This document shows, piece by piece, positions 5,057-6,148 of a stretch of DNA of 6,148 bases (positions are counted from its first letter, which is position 1; each line of letters starts with the position of its first letter). The stretch is from Actinomycetota bacterium (GTDB taxonomy: Bacteria; Actinomycetota; Acidimicrobiia; Spongiisociales; UBA11373), in assembly GCA_003486285.1 (NCBI GenBank), contig DNGH01000051.1, forward strand, positions 1 to 6,148, given 5' to 3'. Below the pieces are notes generated by a model, which worked only from the letters and a program-made list of their open reading frames with translations, searched no databases and had not been told where the DNA came from. Both the position numbers and the translations under genes were made by a program.

Positions 5057-6148
5057 CTAGAGCCGCGGCGGCTCGCGGTAACCCCCGAAGACCGATTTGA
5101 GGGCCGACGTGATCTCCCCCTCGGTGGCCCGGGCCCGCGCCGCCGCCACCAGAAGCGGCATGAGGTTCTCGGTGGAGCCTGCCGCCTCCGCCAGCCTCGC
5201 CAGCGCTGCCTGCGTCACGGCCTCGTCGCGGCTCGACCGCACCGTGGCGACCCGGGAACGCTGCGTGACCTCGGTCTCGCCACCGATGCGCAGGATGTCG
5301 AGCTGCTCCTCGTCGGCGCTGGCGTACTTGTTCACCCCGACGATGGCGCGCTCCCCGCTGCCGAGGGCCTTCTCGAACGCATACGCCGAGTCGGCCAGGG
5401 CGCTCTGGAACCAGCCGTCCTCGATGCCGCGCAGCACCCCGTCGAGCATCGAACCGCTGCCCATGCGATCGATCTCGCCGAGCAACCGCTCGACGCGCTC
5501 CTCCATCGCATCGGTCATCGCTTCGACCAGCCAGGAGCCGCCCAGCGGATCGATGACGTCCCCGACACCGGTCTCCTCGGCGATCACCTGCTGGGTGCGG
5601 AGTGCGATCTCGGCGGCGCGTTCGGTGGGCAGGGCGTAGACCTCGTCGAGGGCATTGGTGTGCAGCGACTGGGTGCCGCCGAGGACCGCGGCCAGGGCCT
5701 CGATGGCGGTGCGCACCACGTTGTTGTCGGGCTGCTGCGCGGTCAGCGACACACCCGCGGTCTGCGTGTGGAACCGCAGCTTCAGGGAGCGTTCGTCGGT
5801 GGCGTGATAGCGCTCCCGCATCCACCTGGCCCAGATGCGGCGGGCGGCGCGGAACTTGGCGATCTCCTCGAAGAAGTCGATGTGGGAGTCGAAGAAGAAG
5901 GAGAGCCGGGGGGCGAAGTGGTCGACCGGCATTCCCACCCGCGTCGCCGCTTCGACGTAGGCGAACCCATCGGCCAGGGTGAAGGCGAGTTCCTCGTGGG
6001 CATTGGCCCCGGCCTCGCGGATGTGATACCCGCTCACCGAGATGGTGTTCCACTGCGGCACCTCGGTGGCGCAGAAGGACATCATGTCGGTGATCAGCCG
6101 GAGGTGCGGAAGTGGGGGGAAGATCCACTCCTTCTGGGCGATGTACTC
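5057..6148 (-). CDS. B12-dependent acyl-CoA mutase large subunit (methylmalonyl-CoA mutase family), C-terminal part
   Basis: The gene enters from the right edge; 363 codons before the TAG at 5057-5059 are visible, beginning EYIAQKEWIFPP. Family motifs in order (numbered from the edge): WNTISVSGYHIREAGA at 33-48, APRLSFFF near 79-86, DFFEEIAKFRAARRIWAR at 91-108, LRFHTQTAG at 124-132, SLTAQQPDNN at 134-143, and GGTQSLHTNALDE at 157-169, where His163 matches the active-site His of methylmalonyl-CoA mutase. The DPLGGSW and ERAIVGVNKYAS segments follow. The family rearranges acyl-CoA carbon skeletons by adenosylcobalamin radical chemistry. The protein ends shortly after FGGYREPPRL with no B12-binding domain (no DxHxxG), so a separate small subunit is needed. 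The N-terminal substrate-contact residues are missing, so methylmalonyl-, isobutyryl-, ethylmalonyl- or 2-hydroxyisobutyryl-CoA specificity cannot be settled. FFDSHID replaces the more usual FFN at one position. Confidence 0.92.
   Translation of the reverse strand, partial: EYIAQKEWIFPPLPHLRLITDMMSFCATEVPQWNTISVSGYHIREAGANAHEELAFTLADGFAYVEAATRVGMPVDHFAPRLSFFFDSHIDFFEEIAKFRAARRIWARWMRERYHATDERSLKLRFHTQTAGVSLTAQQPDNNVVRTAIEALAAVLGGTQSLHTNALDEVYALPTERAAEIALRTQQVIAEETGVGDVIDPLGGSWLVEAMTDAMEERVERLLGEIDRMGSGSMLDGVLRGIEDGWFQSALADSAYAFEKALGSGERAIVGVNKYASADEEQLDILRIGGETEVTQRSRVATVRSSRDEAVTQAALARLAEAAGSTENLMPLLVAAARARATEGEITSALKSVFGGYREPPRL

Noticed and set aside
4911..6128. 405-codon minus-strand open frame in another register of the mutase
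   Set aside because: It overlaps the mutase on the same strand and runs into the lipoprotein gene. Its product is Arg/Gly/Ala-rich, whereas the mutase frame carries every family motif.
1..6148. tRNA, rRNA, CRISPR, insertion sequence or frameshift in a main gene
   Set aside because: No spaced repeats, tRNA-like cloverleaf, transposase motif or terminal repeat was seen, and each main gene reads through its family motifs in one frame.

Overview
The window is GC-rich (by eye about two thirds G+C, with nearly all third codon positions G or C). It is almost entirely coding, with gene neighbours separated by 0-40 bases. No RNA gene, CRISPR array, insertion sequence or phage gene is visible. GC-rich codon use, Shine-Dalgarno-led TTG starts, the actinobacterial look of the mutase and small lipoprotein, and a fused 2-oxoacid dehydrogenase E1 suggest an actinomycete-like bacterium. 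An acidimicrobial or otherwise uncultured Actinomycetota lineage is possible, but this is inference and not proven by the window.

Layout. Three transcriptional blocks are visible. (1) Minus strand, 3545 down to 1: a 2-oxoacid dehydrogenase operon in the order E3 (dihydrolipoyl dehydrogenase), E1 (alpha and beta subunits fused in one polypeptide), E2 (lipoyl acyltransferase, cut by the window edge after 44 residues). (2) Plus strand, 3653 to 4398: a 30-codon single-membrane-span microprotein whose stop overlaps the GTG start of a COG2945-like alpha/beta hydrolase. It diverges from the E3 gene across a 107-base intergenic region that holds an 8-bp inverted repeat and weak promoter candidates. 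(3) Minus strand, 6148 down to 4377: the C-terminal part of a coenzyme-B12-dependent acyl-CoA mutase large subunit, a small lipoprotein of unknown family and a 69-residue protein of unknown family. This block converges on and overlaps the hydrolase by 22 bases, at a GC-rich hairpin.

How it may fit together. If the E1/E2/E3 complex acts on branched-chain 2-oxoacids (valine, isoleucine and leucine breakdown), its acyl-CoA products would lead toward isobutyryl-CoA, propionyl-CoA and methylmalonyl-CoA. Those are substrates for mutases of the family encoded at the right edge. That link is suggestive only: neither the E1 substrate (pyruvate or branched-chain 2-oxoacid) nor the mutase substrate can be fixed from the residues visible here. 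The hydrolase, lipoprotein and two small proteins have no assignable role in this pathway. The least explained parts are the microprotein/hydrolase pair, the two unknown genes behind the mutase, and a possible 13-codon reinitiation mini-cistron between E3 and E1.
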